From positions 1 to 5,637 of the forward strand of contig JAFYML010000232.1 of the NCBI GenBank assembly GCA_017556595.1: a DNA stretch of 5,637 nt. Reading direction: 5' to 3'. The notes beneath the pieces are model-generated. The model did no database searches, was not told the origin of the DNA, and worked only from the letters and a program-made list of their open reading frames with translations. Numbering within the stretch: the stretch's first letter is position 1; each line of letters begins with the position of its first letter. The position numbers and the translations under genes are program-made. Positions 1 through 5,637 of this stretch are shown in pieces. Source of the stretch: Bacteroides sp. (GTDB lineage: Bacteria > Bacteroidota > Bacteroidia > Bacteroidales > Bacteroidaceae).

Positions 1-813
1 CAACTCGGTTGCTACATGATACAGCTCGATGATGACACTGGATGGGCGATTGATGTCGCGTTCCAATGTCTGTTCGCAGCCGATGGATTTGCGTATGCGC
101 ACAGCCTCTACCGGACTTTCGTCAATGCCTCGCGCAAAGTCGTAATACACCTTTCCCATCTTGCCAAAAGCTCTTGTCAACCCATCTAACGAGTATTCGC
201 GCAGATGCTCACCTCGGTATATGCCCAGTTCGTGCATCCGCTTGGCGGTAACGGGGCCCACACCCCAAAAGCGCTCAATGGGCAATTGGGCTATGAAGCT
301 CAATGCTTGGTCGGGATGAATGGTGCAAAGGCCATCGGGCTTGCGATGGTCCGACGCTATCTTGGCCAAGAATTTATTGTACGACACTCCCACCGAAGCC
401 ACTAAGTGTAGCTCTTGGCGTATCTTTTGTTTTATCTCTTTGCCTATCTCTACGGCCAATTCTATGCCGGGCTTGTTCTCGGTTACATCCAAAAATGCTT
501 CGTCTAACGCGATGGGTTCAATGCAGTCGGTGTATTGATGGAATATCTCGTGAATCTGTCTCGACACCTCTTTATATATATCCATCCTTCCCGGCACAAA
601 TATCAGATCAGGGCAGAGCCTTTTGGCCTTTACCGACGACATGGCCGAGCGCACACCAAACCTCCGCGCCTCGTAGCTTGCTGCTGCTACCACTCCCCGT
701 TGCTCGGCATGCCCCACAACAATGGGTTTACCTTTCAACGCGGGATTATCGCGCTGCTCTACCGATGCATAGAACGCATCCATATCGATATGTAATATCT
801 TCCGTTGCTTCAT
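1..813 (-). CDS. dinB: DNA polymerase IV (Y-family, DinB), 5' part, cut by window edge
   Basis: Error-prone Y-family polymerase for translesion synthesis and DNA damage tolerance. The reverse strand reads open from ATG at 813-811 to base 1, giving 271 residues without a stop; family members are about 350-420 residues, so the little-finger domain is mostly missing. Visible in order: N-terminal HIDMDAFYASVE (residues 8-19) with catalytic Asp10 and steric-gate Tyr15; SYEARRFGV (46-54); catalytic Asp104-Glu105 in ALDEAFLDV; VSYNKFLAKIASDHRKPDG (143-161); the helix-hairpin-helix region WGVGPVTAKRMHELGI (183-198); and the start of the little finger at KSIGCEQTL (242-250). The start at 813 is supported because the next Met (residue 11) would remove Asp10. 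One oddity is Ala102 where the family usually has Ser in the SxDEA motif. It is divergent from the his leader. The identification is firm; the C-terminus cannot be seen. Confidence 0.96.
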   Translation of the reverse strand, partial: MKQRKILHIDMDAFYASVEQRDNPALKGKPIVVGHAEQRGVVAAASYEARRFGVRSAMSSVKAKRLCPDLIFVPGRMDIYKEVSRQIHEIFHQYTDCIEPIALDEAFLDVTENKPGIELAVEIGKEIKQKIRQELHLVASVGVSYNKFLAKIASDHRKPDGLCTIHPDQALSFIAQLPIERFWGVGPVTAKRMHELGIYRGEHLREYSLDGLTRAFGKMGKVYYDFARGIDESPVEAVRIRKSIGCEQTLERDINRPSSVIIELYHVATEL

Positions 814-822
814 ATTTTGCTA

Positions 823-854
823 CAAAGTTAGCCTTTTTGAAAGAAAAAATCACA
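823..854 (-). promoter_or_regulatory. Putative dinB promoter (Bacteroidota type)
   Basis: On the minus strand there is a TAACTTTG box (plus 823-830), which fits the Bacteroidota -7 consensus TAnnTTTG. It is preceded after exactly 20 bases by TGTG (plus 851-854), a 3-of-4 match to the -33 TTTG. Only nine bases separate the box from the dinB ATG, so the inferred transcription start would leave a 5' leader of roughly 3-6 bases. The transcript may be almost leaderless. The box match is read from sequence; activity is inferred. Confidence 0.55.
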
Positions 855-869
855 TTTTTGTGTTAAATG

Positions 870-901
870 TTTGGTGGTTTCGTTTGTATACCTTACTTTT
901 G
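870..901 (+). promoter_or_regulatory. Putative his operon promoter (TTTG-N20-TAnnTTTG)
   Basis: TTTG at 870-873 and TACTTTTG at 894-901 are separated by exactly 20 bases, a full match to the -33/-7 promoter used by the main sigma factor of Bacteroides. The expected transcription start is a few bases after 901 (about 905-908). That gives a 5' leader of about 16-19 bases before the His-rich leader peptide. It is the only full-consensus plus-strand promoter I found before hisG, so hisGDCB transcription should pass through the leader and attenuator. Confidence 0.72.
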
Positions 902-923
902 TCGAAAATTTTAAAAGAAAACT

Positions 924-974
924 ATGCGAATCGTTGTTGCACATTATCATCATCACCATCATCCTGACGAATAA
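924..974 (+). CDS. hisL: His operon leader peptide, 16 aa (MRIVVAHYHHHHHPDE)
   Basis: A very short reading frame starts 20-odd bases after the his promoter box and encodes MRIVVAHYHHHHHPDE followed by TAA (972-974). Six of seven consecutive codons are His (942-962, interrupted by one Tyr), an extreme run for 16 codons. The start is preceded by an A-rich stretch (TTAAAAGAAAACT), typical of Bacteroidota starts that lack a Shine-Dalgarno. Its position, between promoter and intrinsic terminator and upstream of hisG, is what is known for his leader peptides of enterobacteria. The peptide itself probably has no function; the role is to stall a ribosome when charged tRNA-His is scarce. The gene symbol is by analogy of function and position, not sequence homology. 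Confidence 0.88.
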   Translation: MRIVVAHYHHHHHPDE

Positions 975-1036
975 TCGGTAGGCTAGCGTGTTGTATGCAT
1001 GTGCATCAAAAGAAAAATAAGAAGAGGGCTTGCCGA
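963..1036 (+). promoter_or_regulatory. His attenuator: anti-antiterminator and antiterminator pairings
   Basis: Two mutually exclusive pairings can be drawn by hand. (1) 963-970 (CCTGACGA) pairs with 975-982 (TCGGTAGG) around an ATAA loop that holds the leader stop codon; there is one A-G mismatch and one G-U pair. (2) 975-984 (TCGGTAGGCT) pairs with 1027-1036 (GGCTTGCCGA) over ten contiguous positions, three of them G-U. Pairing 2 uses the 5' arm of the terminator and would prevent its formation. Pairing 1 hides the arm needed for pairing 2. A small hairpin at 991-1009 (TTG plus ATGC pairing with GCAT plus CAA, one bulged T) sits between and would shorten the antiterminator loop. The pairings are seen in sequence; the switching role is inferred from classical his/trp attenuators. 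Confidence 0.72.
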
Positions 1037-1064
1037 AAAATTGGGTAAGCCTTATTTGTTTTTT
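1025..1064 (+). terminator. Intrinsic terminator of the his attenuator
   Basis: The arm AGGGCTTGCC (1025-1034) pairs with GGTAAGCCTT (1044-1053) around a nine-base loop (1035-1043). The stem is ten positions with two G-U pairs and a G/C-rich core. A T-rich tract follows at 1055-1064 (TTTGTTTTTT). It lies inside the transcript, about 110 bases before hisG and downstream of a His-rich leader, so it is best read as a conditional terminator. Termination here would release a small RNA of about 155-160 bases. Confidence 0.82.
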
Positions 1065-1132
1065 AGATAATTAATATTTAACTCCCTATGGTCGTTCAAA
1101 ACCTCTTTAGATTTTAACACTAAGGTATAGTT

Positions 1133-1174
1133 ATAATTCATAATTCAAAATTTATAATTTATAATTTAAAATAT
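1133..1174 (+). repeat. A/T-only 7-bp tandem repeats abutting the hisG start
   Basis: Six consecutive 7-base units with consensus ATAATTY run from 1133: ATAATTC, ATAATTC, AAAATTT, ATAATTT, ATAATTT, AAAATAT. The last unit overlaps the first two bases of the hisG ATG. Apart from two C residues the block is pure A/T, so there is no Shine-Dalgarno and little stable structure upstream of hisG. This fits the unstructured A/T-rich initiation regions known in Bacteroidota. The rest of the spacer (1065-1132) holds no gene and no promoter of the TAnnTTTG type that I could find. Confidence 0.7.
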
Positions 1175-2024
1175 GCTTAGAATTGCCGTACAAGCCAAAG
1201 GACGTCTTTACGAAGAAACCATGTCCTTCTTAGCAGAGTCTGATATTAAGTTGAGTGCTACCAAACGTACACTCTTGGTACAATCGCCCAATTTCCCCGT
1301 TGAAGTGCTTTTCCTTCGCGACGACGATATTCCGCAAACCGTGGCTAATGGTGTGGCCGATATCGGTATTGTGGGCGAAAACGAGTATGCCGAGAAGAAC
1401 GAAGATGCTGAGATTGTCCGTCGATTGGGCTTCAGCAAGTGCCGTTTGTCATTGGCCATGCCCAAGGATATCGAATATCCAGGTTTGCAATGGTTCGAAG
1501 GCAAAACCATTGCTACATCTTACCCCGGAATCCTTTCACGTTTCTTGAACGAGAATGGTGTAAAGGCCAATATTCACGTCATCACAGGTTCGGTAGAAGT
1601 ATCACCCGGCATTGGTTTGGCCGATGCTATCTTCGATATCGTTAGCTCAGGTTCTACATTGGTTAGCAACCGCTTGAAGGAGGTAGAAGTTGTGATGAAG
1701 TCGGAAGCGTTGCTCATTGGCAACAAACACTTGTCGGACGAAAAGAAAGAAATCTTGGCCGAATTGCTTTTCCGCATGAATGCCGTAAAGACAGCCGAAG
1801 ATAAGAAATATGTTTTGATGAATGCTCCGAAGGAGAAGTTGCAAGACATTATCAACGTACTTCCCGGTATGAAGAGCCCCACCGTGATGCCGTTGGCTCA
1901 AGAGGGTTGGTGCTCGGTGCACACCGTACTCGACGAAAAGAGCTTCTGGGAAATCATTGGCAAACTGAAGGCTTTGGGTGCCGAAGGTATCTTGGTGGTG
2001 CCTATTGAGAAAATGATAATTTGA
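1173..2024 (+). CDS. hisG: ATP phosphoribosyltransferase, long form
   Basis: Catalyses the first committed step of histidine synthesis: ATP plus PRPP gives phosphoribosyl-ATP, in the cytoplasm. The protein has 283 residues, in the range of the long HisG that carries its own regulatory domain and does not need HisZ. Motifs seen: MLRIAVQAKGRL at the N-terminus; LRDDDIPQTVANGVADIGIVGEN (48-70), the conserved ATP/PRPP-site region; and DIVSSGSTL (155-163), the PRPP-binding loop. The C-terminal domain runs from about KKYVLMNAP (211-219) through SPTVMPLA (235-242) to LKALGAEGILVVPIEKM (265-281), matching the histidine-binding regulatory domain of E. coli HisG; feedback inhibition by histidine is therefore expected. 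The start at 1173 aligns with the family N-terminus. hisD follows after six bases. Confidence 0.98.
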   Translation: MLRIAVQAKGRLYEETMSFLAESDIKLSATKRTLLVQSPNFPVEVLFLRDDDIPQTVANGVADIGIVGENEYAEKNEDAEIVRRLGFSKCRLSLAMPKDIEYPGLQWFEGKTIATSYPGILSRFLNENGVKANIHVITGSVEVSPGIGLADAIFDIVSSGSTLVSNRLKEVEVVMKSEALLIGNKHLSDEKKEILAELLFRMNAVKTAEDKKYVLMNAPKEKLQDIINVLPGMKSPTVMPLAQEGWCSVHTVLDEKSFWEIIGKLKALGAEGILVVPIEKMII

Positions 2025-2030
2025 TAGGTT

Positions 2031-3311
2031 ATGAAACTGATAAACAATCCCGATAGAAGTCAGTGGGCCGAGTTGCTGAAACGCCCTACGCTGAACACGG
2101 AAAACCTCTTTGATACCGTTCGTGGCATCATCGACCGTGTGCGTGCCGAAGGCGATGCTGCCGTATTGGCTTTAGAGGAACAATTCGATAAAGTGAAGCT
2201 CGATTCGTTGGCTGTTAGCGACGATGAGTGGCAAGAGGCCGAAACCTTGTTGAGCGACGAACTGAAAGCTGCCATCCGCTTGGCCAAAGAGAATATCGAA
2301 GCCTTCCATACTGCCCAACGCTTCGAAGGCAAGAAGGTGACTACACAACCCGGAGTAACCTGTTGGCAAAAGGCTGTAGCTATCGAGAAGGTCGGACTTT
2401 ATATCCCCGGCGGCACAGCACCGCTCTTTTCCACAGTATTGATGTTGGCTGTACCGGCAAAGATTGCGGGTTGTCAGGAAATTGTGCTCTGTACCCCTCC
2501 GGGACGCGACGGTAAGGTACACCCTGCCGTGCTTTTTGCTGCCCAAGTGGCCGGTGTTAGCCGCATATTCAAGGCTGGTGGTGTGCAAGCCATTGCCTCG
2601 ATGGCCTATGGTACAGAAAGTATTCCCAAGGTGTATAAGATATTTGGCCCGGGCAATCAGTATGTCACTGCCGCCAAGCAATTGGTTAGCTTGCGCGATG
2701 TAGCTATCGATATGCCTGCCGGCCCATCGGAGGTAGAGGTACTTGCCGACGAAACCGCCAATCCTGCTTTCGTTGCGGCCGACTTGCTGAGCCAAGCCGA
2801 ACATGGCGTAGATAGCCAAGCTGTACTGATAACCACATCGCTTGCTTTGCAAATGGCTGTTCAAGTCGAGGTAGAAAGACAGTTGGCCCTATTGCCTCGC
2901 AAGGAGATTGCCGAAAAATCGTTAGAAAACAGCAAATTGATTGTGGTAAACAGCATGGACGAAGCCATTGAGATGACCAACGCATACGCTCCCGAACACT
3001 TGATTATCGAAACAGCCAATTATATGAGCGTGGCCGAAAAGGTGGTTAATGCCGGATCGGTATTCCTTGGCTCGTTGACACCAGAGAGTGCCGGCGATTA
3101 TGCTTCGGGCACCAATCACACCCTGCCTACTAACGGCTATGCCAAGGCATATAGTGGTGTAAGCCTCGATAGCTTTATCCGTAAAATCACCTTCCAGGAG
3201 ATATTGCCCGAGGGCCTTCGTCGAATAGGTCCTGCTATCGAAGTGATGGCAGCCAACGAACACCTCGATGCACACAAGAATGCGGTGACCGAAAGATTGA
3301 AGACGTTATGA
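2031..3311 (+). CDS. hisD: Histidinol dehydrogenase
   Basis: Zinc- and NAD-dependent enzyme that oxidises L-histidinol to L-histidine via histidinal, the last two steps of the pathway. Its 426 residues are close to the usual 425-435. The key residues are all present with a constant offset of four from E. coli numbering: zinc ligands Gln255 and His258 in LLSQAEHG, Asp356 in [13 protein letters not shown], and His415 in [10 protein letters not shown]; the catalytic pair Glu322-His323 is in [19 protein letters not shown] (121-132) and GPGNQYV (206-212) are further family signatures. Translation starts six bases after hisG, and the stop TGA overlaps the hisC ATG (ATGA), suggesting translational coupling. 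It looks intact and complete. Confidence 0.98.
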   Translation: MKLINNPDRSQWAELLKRPTLNTENLFDTVRGIIDRVRAEGDAAVLALEEQFDKVKLDSLAVSDDEWQEAETLLSDELKAAIRLAKENIEAFHTAQRFEGKKVTTQPGVTCWQKAVAIEKVGLYIPGGTAPLFSTVLMLAVPAKIAGCQEIVLCTPPGRDGKVHPAVLFAAQVAGVSRIFKAGGVQAIASMAYGTESIPKVYKIFGPGNQYVTAAKQLVSLRDVAIDMPAGPSEVEVLADETANPAFVAADLLSQAEHGVDSQAVLITTSLALQMAVQVEVERQLALLPRKEIAEKSLENSKLIVVNSMDEAIEMTNAYAPEHLIIETANYMSVAEKVVNAGSVFLGSLTPESAGDYASGTNHTLPTNGYAKAYSGVSLDSFIRKITFQEILPEGLRRIGPAIEVMAANEHLDAHKNAVTERLKTL

Positions 3312-4348
3312 AACCATTGAAAGATTTGACACGCCCCAATGTGTGGCGATTGAAACCCTATTCATCGGCACGCGACGAATACAAAGGCGTGTCGGCATCG
3401 GTCTTTCTCGATGCCAACGAAAGTCCCTATAATAACCCCATCAACCGTTACCCCGACCCTTTGCAAGGCGAGGTGAAAGCGTTGTTGGCCCAAGTAAAGC
3501 AAGTGCCTGCCGAGAATATCTTCTTGGGCAATGGTAGCGACGAGGCCATCGACCTGCTTTTCCGTGCCTTCTGCGAACCGCGTATAGACAATGTGGTGGC
3601 CATTGACCCCACTTATGGTATGTATCAAGTGTGTGCCGAGGTAAACGATGTGGAATATCGCAAAGTGTTGCTCGACGAGCAATATCAATTCACAGCCGAT
3701 AGCCTATTGGCTGCTGCCGACGAGCATACAAAGGTCATCTTCCTTTGCTCGCCAAACAATCCTACCGGCAACGACCTTTGCCGCGACGAAATTGTGAAAC
3801 TGCTGAACACCTTCGATGGTTTGGTGGTGGTGGATGAGGCCTATATCGACTTCTCCGATTCCCCCTCTTTCCGCTTCGACTTGGCGAAGTATCCCAATGT
3901 TGTGGTGCTTCAAACCTTCTCGAAGGCATGGGGTAGCGCAGCCATTCGCTTGGGCATGGCATTTGCTTCCGAAGAGATTATCGGCTTGTTCAACAAAATA
4001 AAGTACCCTTATAACATTAATATCCTGACGCAACAGCAAGCCATCAGCGTGCTTCAGCGAAAGGAAGAGGTAGAGGCTTGGGTAGCCTTGTTGCGCCAAG
4101 AGCGTGCACGCTTGGCCGACGAGCTATTGCAACTTCCCTGTACGGAAAAGATATTCCCCAGCCATGCCAATTTTATCTTGGCACGTGTTTCCGATGCTGT
4201 AGCCATCTACAACTACTTGGTGGGGCAAGGCATTATTGTGCGCAACCGCCATTCTGTATCGCTTTGCGGCAACTGCTTGCGCATCACCATCGGTACACCC
4301 GAAGAAAACAATACGTTGTTGAATGCAATGAAAGAATATAAACAATGA
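3308..4348 (+). CDS. hisC: Histidinol-phosphate aminotransferase
   Basis: PLP-dependent fold-type I (class I/II) aminotransferase that transfers an amino group from glutamate to imidazole-acetol phosphate, giving histidinol phosphate. It has 346 residues, about the usual size. Visible features: substrate-region [12 protein letters not shown] (33-44); GNGSDEAID (74-82), which binds the cofactor phosphate; SPNNPTGN (148-155) with Asn151; VVDEAYIDF (174-182) with Asp176, which contacts the pyridine nitrogen; the Schiff-base Lys206 in [14 protein letters not shown] with Arg214; and the carboxylate-binding Arg325 in NCLRITIG. Its start codon overlaps the hisD stop, and its own stop overlaps the hisB start in the same ATGA arrangement. 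A close relative acting on aromatic substrates is unlikely given the his operon context. Confidence 0.98.
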   Translation: MKPLKDLTRPNVWRLKPYSSARDEYKGVSASVFLDANESPYNNPINRYPDPLQGEVKALLAQVKQVPAENIFLGNGSDEAIDLLFRAFCEPRIDNVVAIDPTYGMYQVCAEVNDVEYRKVLLDEQYQFTADSLLAAADEHTKVIFLCSPNNPTGNDLCRDEIVKLLNTFDGLVVVDEAYIDFSDSPSFRFDLAKYPNVVVLQTFSKAWGSAAIRLGMAFASEEIIGLFNKIKYPYNINILTQQQAISVLQRKEEVEAWVALLRQERARLADELLQLPCTEKIFPSHANFILARVSDAVAIYNYLVGQGIIVRNRHSVSLCGNCLRITIGTPEENNTLLNAMKEYKQ

Positions 4349-5463
4349 AAAAGATTTTGTTTATCGACCGCGACGGCACATTGGTTATTGAGCCACCTAT
4401 CGACTACCAACTCGATTCGTTGGAGAAGTTGGAGTTTTATCCGAAAGTGATGCGCAACTTAGGCTTTGTGCGCAGCAAGCTCGACTTTGAGTTTGTGATG
4501 GTAACCAACCAAGATGGCTTGGGCACTGCTTCGTTTCCCGAAGAGACCTTTTGGCCGGCTCATAACTTGATGATGAAAACGTTGGAAGGCGAGGGGATAA
4601 CCTTCGACGATATTTGCATTGACCGTAGCTTTCCCGAAGATAATGCTCCTACACGCAAACCGCGTACCGGTATGCTGACAAAGTATATCGACAATCCTGC
4701 CTACGACTTGGCCGGAAGCTTCGTTATTGGCGACCGTCCCACCGATGTGGAACTTGCTAAGAACTTGGGTTGTCGTGCCATCTTTTTGCAAGACGACGAT
4801 TCGTTGTTGAACGACGAACTGAAAGCCGTTTGCGCTTTGGCTACTCGCGATTGGGACAAGGTGGCCGAATTCCTCTTTGCCGGCGAACGTCGTGCTACAA
4901 TTCGTCGCACTACGAAAGAGACAGATATCTTGGTGGAAGTCGATTTGGATGGTAGCGGACAATGTAACATTGCTACCGGTTTAGGTTTCTTCGACCACAT
5001 GTTGGAACAGATAGGTAAGCATGGCGGCATGGATTTGACTATTCAAGTAAAAGGCGATTTGCACGTGGACGAACACCACACCATCGAAGATACCGCCTTG
5101 GCATTGGGCGAATGTTTGTACCAAGCTTTGGGCAGCAAGCGCGGTATTGAACGCTATGGCTACTCTTTGCCTATGGACGATTGCCTTTGTGCCGTTTGTC
5201 TCGACTTTGGTGGTCGCCCCTGGTTGGTGTGGGATGCCGAGTTTCACCGCGAAAAGATAGGCGAAATGCCTACCGAAATGTTCTTGCACTTCTTCAAGTC
5301 GTTGAGCGATGCTGCCAAGATGAACTTGAATATCAAGGCCGAAGGACAAAACGAGCATCACAAGATTGAAGGTATCTTCAAGGCTTTGGCGCGTGCCTTA
5401 AAAATGGCAGTCAAACGCGATATTTATCACTATGAACTTCCCTCTTCGAAGGGCGTTTTATAA
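4345..5463 (+). CDS. hisB: Bifunctional histidinol-phosphatase / imidazoleglycerol-phosphate dehydratase
   Basis: A fusion of two enzymes in one 372-residue chain (E. coli HisB has 355). The N-terminal part (about 1-165) is a HAD-family phosphatase for histidinol phosphate: Asp8 and Asp10 in FIDRDGTL, Thr54-Asn55 in VMVTNQDG, Lys105 in TRKPRTG, and Asp130/Asp134 in VIGDRPTD. The C-terminal part (about 181-372) is the manganese-dependent dehydratase: [15 protein letters not shown] (214-228), [15 protein letters not shown] (242-256), RGIERYG (276-282), and [14 protein letters not shown] (337-350). It ends in LPSSKGVL exactly as in E. coli. The odd point is the phosphatase zinc loop: Cys91 is kept, but the His and the two later Cys ligands of E. 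coli (C-x-H-x5-C-x-C) are replaced by [13 protein letters not shown]. The start overlaps the hisC stop (ATGA). It is the last his gene here. Confidence 0.97.
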   Translation: MKKILFIDRDGTLVIEPPIDYQLDSLEKLEFYPKVMRNLGFVRSKLDFEFVMVTNQDGLGTASFPEETFWPAHNLMMKTLEGEGITFDDICIDRSFPEDNAPTRKPRTGMLTKYIDNPAYDLAGSFVIGDRPTDVELAKNLGCRAIFLQDDDSLLNDELKAVCALATRDWDKVAEFLFAGERRATIRRTTKETDILVEVDLDGSGQCNIATGLGFFDHMLEQIGKHGGMDLTIQVKGDLHVDEHHTIEDTALALGECLYQALGSKRGIERYGYSLPMDDCLCAVCLDFGGRPWLVWDAEFHREKIGEMPTEMFLHFFKSLSDAAKMNLNIKAEGQNEHHKIEGIFKALARALKMAVKRDIYHYELPSSKGVL

Positions 5464-5514
5464 AATATTGTTCCGTTTGCAACCTTTTTTGTGATAAAAA
5501 AGTAATGGTTTAAT

Positions 5515-5567
5515 TAAAATGATGTAATTTTGTAGCACAAAAACAAAATTACATCATTTTATTTTTT
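5515..5567 (+). terminator. 19-bp perfect inverted repeat after hisB, likely his operon terminator
   Basis: The arm TAAAATGATGTAATTTTGT (5515-5533) is a perfect complement of ACAAAATTACATCATTTTA (5543-5561), with a nine-base loop (5534-5542), followed by TTTTTT (5562-5567). A long stem plus T-run 50 bases after the hisB stop is best read as an intrinsic terminator, though the stem is unusually A/T-rich. The 5' arm also contains a TAATTTTG box (5525-5532), so an operator role for the next gene is an alternative. A smaller A/T hairpin (5484-5490 with 5496-5502, CTTTTTT/AAAAAAG) lies just upstream. Confidence 0.6.
5525..5532 (+). promoter_or_regulatory. Possible -7 promoter box for the downstream gene
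   Basis: TAATTTTG fits TAnnTTTG and lies 47 bases before the ATG at 5580. No TTTG is found 19-21 bases upstream, so the -33 element is missing or degenerate and the call is weak. Initiation from this box would begin inside the loop of the surrounding inverted repeat, so the new transcript would lack the 5' arm and escape the terminator stem. Confidence 0.35.
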
Positions 5568-5579
5568 AAGACTACTACT

Positions 5580-5637
5580 ATGGGCAACGAAAACTCACAA
5601 AGAATCCAAACTTCCATTTTAAATAGTTTAGAGAAGA
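5580..5637 (+). CDS. N-terminus of an unidentified protein, cut by window edge
   Basis: ATG at 5580 opens a frame that stays open to the end of the window: 19 full codons, MGNENSQRIQTSILNSLEK. The start follows an inverted repeat and a possible promoter box. The charged/polar, amphipathic opening ending in LNSLEK resembles, from memory only, the start of CDP-alcohol phosphatidyltransferase family membrane proteins of Bacteroidales. Nineteen residues are too few to confirm this, so no function is assigned. No Shine-Dalgarno is evident; the bases before the start read ACTACTACT. It is on the same strand as hisB but probably a separate transcription unit. Confidence 0.6.
   Translation, partial: MGNENSQRIQTSILNSLEK

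Noticed and set aside
849..864. CACA-N4-TGTG element as a CRP-type operator
   Set aside because: The half-site order is inverted relative to TGTGA-N6-TCACA and the spacing differs. It is kept only as a possible unknown operator.
303..866. Plus-strand 187-codon open frame opposite the polymerase gene
   Set aside because: It lies antisense to dinB, which has clear family motifs in its frame. The translated product is low in recognisable motifs and runs past the dinB start into the promoter region.
942..962. His-codon run as an engineered His-tag or vector remnant
   Set aside because: The run contains a Tyr, sits in a natural short frame between a native-type promoter and a terminator, and precedes hisG. 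No vector-like flanks are seen.
1133..1172. A/T repeat as a CRISPR array or replication origin
   Set aside because: Units are only 7 bases with no spacers, and there is no DnaA-box cluster or origin gene nearby.
2172..2864. Minus-strand 230-codon open frame within hisD
   Set aside because: It is fully antisense to hisD, whose metal ligands and catalytic residues are all in order; the antisense product shows no known domain.
4459..4962. Minus-strand 167-codon open frame within hisB
   Set aside because: It is antisense to the conserved phosphatase and dehydratase motifs of hisB. No promoter or start context supports it.
5471..5502. GTTTGCAAC or CTTTTTT/AAAAAAG hairpins as the main his terminator
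   Set aside because: Both stems are very short or purely A/T apart from one pair, with no following T-run. The 19-bp stem downstream is a far better candidate.

Overview
The window reads as a chromosomal segment from a member of the Bacteroidota, most likely the order Bacteroidales (Bacteroides/Prevotella-like). The reasons are TTTG-N20-TAnnTTTG type promoters, A/T-rich translation start regions without a clear Shine-Dalgarno, and a compact hisG-hisD-hisC-hisB order with a bifunctional HisB whose phosphatase half lacks the zinc-loop residues of the E. coli enzyme. The genus cannot be fixed from this sequence alone.

Layout. Positions 1-813 (minus strand) hold the first 271 codons of a DinB-type DNA polymerase IV, cut by the left edge. 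Positions 814-923 are a divergent promoter region with a good Bacteroidota-type promoter in each direction. Positions 924-1064 hold what looks like a complete histidine attenuator: a 16-codon leader peptide with six His codons out of seven, an anti-antiterminator hairpin, a mutually exclusive antiterminator, and an intrinsic terminator with a U-rich tail. A short A/T-rich spacer with 7-bp tandem repeats follows. Then come hisG (1173-2024), hisD (2031-3311), hisC (3308-4348) and hisB (4345-5463), tightly packed, with ATGA overlaps at the last two junctions. After hisB, a 19-bp perfect inverted repeat precedes the first 19 codons of another plus-strand gene (5580 to the right edge).

The four his genes encode the first step (HisG), the last two oxidations (HisD), the transamination (HisC), and two mid-to-late steps (the HisB dehydratase and phosphatase) of histidine synthesis. 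The HisIE, HisA, HisH and HisF steps are not in the window. Control appears to act at two levels: transcription attenuation sensing charged tRNA-His in the leader, and feedback inhibition expected through the C-terminal regulatory domain of long-form HisG.

The coding genes are ordinary housekeeping genes. The most interesting part is the leader RNA, where coding, pairing and spacing all fit a classical ribosome-stalling attenuator. No mobile element, CRISPR array, tRNA or rRNA was seen.
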